In this document: positions 61,052-64,000 of the stretch, one piece after another
Layout: each line of letters begins with the position of its first letter
Position numbering within the stretch: position 1 is the stretch's first letter
DNA from: Serratia sp. H1w
Lineage (GTDB): Bacteria; Pseudomonadota; Gammaproteobacteria; Enterobacterales; Enterobacteriaceae
Assembly: GCF_000633355.1 (NCBI RefSeq)
Contig: NZ_AYMQ01000094.1
Span: 1-64,000 of the forward strand
Reading direction: 5' to 3'
Length of the DNA stretch: 64,000 nt
Position numbers and translations under genes: made by a program
The notes under the pieces: model-generated
The model's database searches: none
Seen by the model: only the letters and a program-made list of their open reading frames with translations
What the model was told of the DNA's origin: nothing

Positions 61052-62769
61052 CAGGTTCTCTCCGTTTTGCTGAGCCACATTTCGTCCATGCTTCCACCGC
61101 GGATCTGCATTGGATAAACATGTTCGGTCTCGTCGACGGTGACGTCGACAAACACCAGACGTTCTTTTTCCGCCAGCGCCTGCGCCAGCTTGCTTTCCAG
61201 CTCATCCGGCGTGCGGATGGCAATACCCACGTGGCCGTAGGCTTCGGCCAGCTTGACGAAGTCCGGCAAGGAATCCATATAGGACTGCGAATGGCGGCCC
61301 GAATAGATCATATCCTGCCACTGCTTCACCATGCCCAGATAGCGGTTATTCAGGTTGACTACCACCACCGGCAGGTTGTACTGCAAGGCCGTGGACAGCT
61401 CCTGAATATTCATCTGGATACTGCCGTCACCGGTGACGCACACCACCGTTTCGTCTGGCAGTGCCAGTTTGACCCCAAGGGCAGCCGGCAAGCCAAAGCC
61501 CATGGTGCCCAAACCACCGGAGTTGATCCAGCGGCGCGGCTTATCGAAAGAATAATAGAGCGCGGCAAACATCTGATGCTGACCCACGTCGGAGGTAACA
61601 TAGGCATCGCCTTTGGTCAGCCGGTGTAACGTTTCGATCACCGCCTGAGGTTTGATGGTGCCACTGTCTTTGTTGTAGCCCAGGCAATCACGCGCCCGCC
61701 ACTGTTCAATCGACTGCCACCAGTCACGCAGCGCATCGAAATCCTGCGCTTTGCCCTCTTGTGACAGCAATTCCAGCATCTGCGTCAATACCTGTTTAGC
61801 ATCGCCAACGATAGGAATATCGGCATCCACCGTTTTGGAAATGGAGGTCGGGTCAATGTCGATATGCAACACCGTGGCATCCGGGCAGTACTTGGCCAGA
61901 TTATTGGTGGTGCGATCGTCAAAGCGCACCCCGACGGCAAAGATCAGATCGGAATGATGCATGGTCATGTTGGCTTCATAGGTGCCGTGCATACCCAGCA
62001 TGCCGACGCTTTGGCGATGAGTTCCCGGGAATGCCCCCAGCCCCATCAGCGTACAGGTGACCGGCAGATTCAGCTTCTCCGCCAGTTGTAGCAATTCTTC
62101 ATGGCAGCCCGAATTGATCGCCCCACCGCCCACATACATGATCGGCTTTTTAGCCGCCAGAATGGTTTGTAGCGCGCGTTTGATCTGCCCACGGTGGCCT
62201 TGCACCGTCGGATTGTAGGAACGCATGCTGACGTCCTGCGGATACGCGTAAGGCATTCTTACCGTCGGGCCAACGATATCCTTCGGCAGATCGACTACCA
62301 CCGGGCCAGGACGGCCGGTCGAAGCCAGATAAAATGCCTTTTTCAGCACGGAAGGAATGTCTTCGGTACGCTTGACCAGGAAGCTGTGTTTCACTACCGG
62401 GCGGGAGATCCCCACCATATCGCATTCCTGGAAGGCGTCGTAGCCAATCAGTGAACTTGGCACCTGGCCGGATAGCACCACCATCGGAATGGAATCCATA
62501 TAGGCGGTGGCGATACCGGTAATGGCGTTGGTGGCCCCTGGGCCAGAAGTGACCAGCACTACGCCCACTTCGCCGGTCGCTCGCGCATAGCCATCGGCCA
62601 TATGCACCGCACCTTGCTCATGGCGCACCAGAATATGGTCGATGCCCCCCACCGTGTGCAGGGCATCATAGATATCGAGTACCGCCCCGCCCGGATAGCC
62701 GAATACATGCTTAACGCCCTGATCGATCAACGATCGGACGACCATCTCGGCTCCTGACAATATTTCCAT
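61051..62769 (-). CDS. ilvI: Acetolactate synthase III, catalytic subunit
   Basis: ThDP- and FAD-dependent first step of valine, leucine and isoleucine synthesis. The 572-residue protein has the N-terminal [16 protein letters not shown] and [18 protein letters not shown] (catalytic Glu), and the ThDP-binding [20 protein letters not shown] followed by NN. ATG 62769 has a GGAGG site seven bases upstream; the ORF is open 27 more codons. In E. coli the operon is Lrp-activated. Confidence 0.97.
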   Translation of the reverse strand: MEILSGAEMVVRSLIDQGVKHVFGYPGGAVLDIYDALHTVGGIDHILVRHEQGAVHMADGYARATGEVGVVLVTSGPGATNAITGIATAYMDSIPMVVLSGQVPSSLIGYDAFQECDMVGISRPVVKHSFLVKRTEDIPSVLKKAFYLASTGRPGPVVVDLPKDIVGPTVRMPYAYPQDVSMRSYNPTVQGHRGQIKRALQTILAAKKPIMYVGGGAINSGCHEELLQLAEKLNLPVTCTLMGLGAFPGTHRQSVGMLGMHGTYEANMTMHHSDLIFAVGVRFDDRTTNNLAKYCPDATVLHIDIDPTSISKTVDADIPIVGDAKQVLTQMLELLSQEGKAQDFDALRDWWQSIEQWRARDCLGYNKDSGTIKPQAVIETLHRLTKGDAYVTSDVGQHQMFAALYYSFDKPRRWINSGGLGTMGFGLPAALGVKLALPDETVVCVTGDGSIQMNIQELSTALQYNLPVVVVNLNNRYLGMVKQWQDMIYSGRHSQSYMDSLPDFVKLAEAYGHVGIAIRTPDELESKLAQALAEKERLVFVDVTVDETEHVYPMQIRGGSMDEMWLSKTERT

Positions 62770-63109
62770 GGGTTTGCCTCCAGGCTTACATAGCTTGTTC
62801 TTGTCTGACGCCGGAACGTAGCGCCTGTCCTGTCTGGGGCATGGCCCCAAAAATCTTATGGACGTTTTGGACTCTTAACATAGCGTCAGAATATGGGGCA
62901 GGCAAACGGCAAAATGGCTTAACGCAGGCAAGGTTATTGCCATCAGGCTGGAGAAGCGCGGCTTAACAAAACTATGCACTAGCTGAGCGGTTATTCAGCT
63001 AGGCATTGTTTTGCATGGTGGGGTAATTACAGAACTATATTAGGCAAGCTAATCGGGCGCAGCATACAGCGCCCCTACGTACGATGAGCTAACTGAGGCC
63101 TGTTTACCC
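62770..63109. other. Intergenic region upstream of ilvI
   Basis: No gene. It includes the ilvI leader with a small GC-rich hairpin (62836-62848, GGGGC-ATG-GCCCC), the promoter region, and a family-2 palindrome at 63055 next to the end of the ligase gene. Confidence 0.55.
63055..63074. repeat. Palindromic repeat, family 2 (copy 4)
   Basis: GGGCGCAGCATACAGCGCCC followed by CTACGTA; one base off the perfect palindrome. It lies 35 bases beyond the ligase stop on the minus strand. Confidence 0.75.
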
Positions 63110-64000
63110 TCATTTATCCTGATACATGGACTCTATCTCATGCTGATAGCGCTGGAGGATCACCTTGCGACGCAGTTTTAGCGTCGGAGTTAGTTCCCCC
63201 AATTCCATTGAGAAGGCCGCTGGCAGCAGAGTAAATTTCTTCACCTGCTCAAACAGAGCCAGTTCCTTTTGCATCTCCCGCAGGCGGTTTTCAAACATTT
63301 CGAGGATATGGCTGTTACGCAGCAGTTCGAGCCGATCCTGATACTTCAGGTTGACCGATTTGGCGTACTCTTCCAGCGATTCGAAGCTCGGGACGATCAG
63401 CGCGGAGACAAACTTGCGCGCATCGGCAACGATCGCCACCTGCTCAATAAAGCGATCCTGCGCCAAAGTCCCTTCCAGCATCTGTGGCGCAATGTACTTA
63501 CCCCCGGAGGTCTTCATCAGATCCTTCAGCCGCTCGGTAATAAACAGGTTACCACCTTCATCAACCATGCCGGCATCGCCGGTTTTCAGCCAGCCGTCTG
63601 CGGTAAAGCTATCGGCCGTTTCCAGCGGTTTATTGAAATAGCCGCGCATCACGATTGGGCCACGCACCTGGATCTCATTCTCTTCGCCGATGCGCACTTC
63701 CACGCCGGGTAACGGCTTGCCGATTGAGCCAAAGCGGAAGTTATTCTCTTCCCAGCAGGAAACCGTGGCGCAGGTTTCCGTCATGCCATAGCCGTATTTG
63801 ATGTTAATGCCCATCGCCTGGAAGAACAAAATGACATTGTCATCCAGCTTGGCACCGGCCGCAGGCAAGAAGCGCACTCGCCCACCCAGGATCCCCCGCA
63901 GCTTGCTTAACACCAGCTTGTCTGCCCAACGGTGGGAAAGATCGAACAGCTTACCTAACGGCTTGCCTGCCCTTTCCTGCAGGAATTTGCGTTCGCCGCA
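63110..64000 (-). CDS. Long-chain acyl-CoA synthetase, AMP-forming (5' part outside window)
   Basis: C-terminal 296 residues of an adenylate-forming ligase. Visible are the [15 protein letters not shown] motif (A5), [20 protein letters not shown] (A7), [20 protein letters not shown] (A8) and the lysine domain. The stretch resembles bacterial FAA1/FadD15-type long-chain fatty-acid ligases. The frame stays open through the window end, with the start and the P-loop-like A3 motif outside. It would activate fatty acids as acyl-CoA; a link to the peptide cluster is not suggested by position. Confidence 0.85.
   Translation of the reverse strand, partial: CGERKFLQERAGKPLGKLFDLSHRWADKLVLSKLRGILGGRVRFLPAAGAKLDDNVILFFQAMGINIKYGYGMTETCATVSCWEENNFRFGSIGKPLPGVEVRIGEENEIQVRGPIVMRGYFNKPLETADSFTADGWLKTGDAGMVDEGGNLFITERLKDLMKTSGGKYIAPQMLEGTLAQDRFIEQVAIVADARKFVSALIVPSFESLEEYAKSVNLKYQDRLELLRNSHILEMFENRLREMQKELALFEQVKKFTLLPAAFSMELGELTPTLKLRRKVILQRYQHEIESMYQDK

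Overview
The window is chromosomal DNA of an enterobacterium of the Serratia/Yersinia group, most likely Serratia. This is inferred from protein resemblance and gene order; no database was searched. It runs from erpA-clcA-hemL through nadC, ppdD-hofBC, guaC, coaE-zapD-yacG, mutT-secA-secM and lpxC, then the complete division and cell-wall (dcw) cluster from ftsZ back to mraZ, and on to alaE, cra, ilvHI and a truncated acyl-CoA ligase. Most of this is the conserved enterobacterial backbone.

Regions. 1-4300: erpA, clcA, hemL and ampE. ampD, which normally precedes ampE, is absent, and hemL directly follows ampE, unlike E. coli. 4300-5460: AT-rich DNA with one unknown small gene and a composite repeat. 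5458-6348: nadC. 6349-29179: a block of about 23 kb of almost only minus-strand genes, placed between nadC and ppdD, which are neighbours in E. coli. 29180-32259: type IV pilus genes. 32310-39945: housekeeping genes. 39962-57789: lpxC and the dcw cluster. 57790-64000: alaE, cra, ilvIH and a partial ligase gene.

The inserted block has two parts. The first (6398-16427) is a chaperone-usher fimbrial operon (major pilin, chaperone, usher, adhesin, minor pilin) followed by three LuxR-type regulators with degenerate receiver domains. Two FimB/FimE-like tyrosine recombinases lie upstream. Between the nearer recombinase and the pilin is a 314-bp segment bounded by perfect 11-bp inverted repeats, a good candidate for a fimS-like phase switch.

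The second part (16766-28566) is the most unusual. It is a tightly coupled, apparently polycistronic cluster that starts with a 62-residue cysteine-rich peptide with a double-glycine leader. Then come a DsbA-like thiol oxidoreductase, an LpxL/HtrB-like acyltransferase, a C39-peptidase ABC exporter, MacA-like and MacB-like proteins, a TolC/NodT-type outer-membrane lipoprotein, and a dedicated fatty-acid module (ketosynthase, MaoC-type dehydratase, acyl carrier protein, ketoreductase). I read this as a possible pathway for a disulfide-bonded, perhaps fatty-acylated, exported peptide. The product and its acylation are inference.

Three kinds of short palindromic repeat are scattered between genes. 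One copy runs into the 3' end of alaE and supplies its last codons. No rRNA, intact tRNA, CRISPR array or insertion sequence was recognised.
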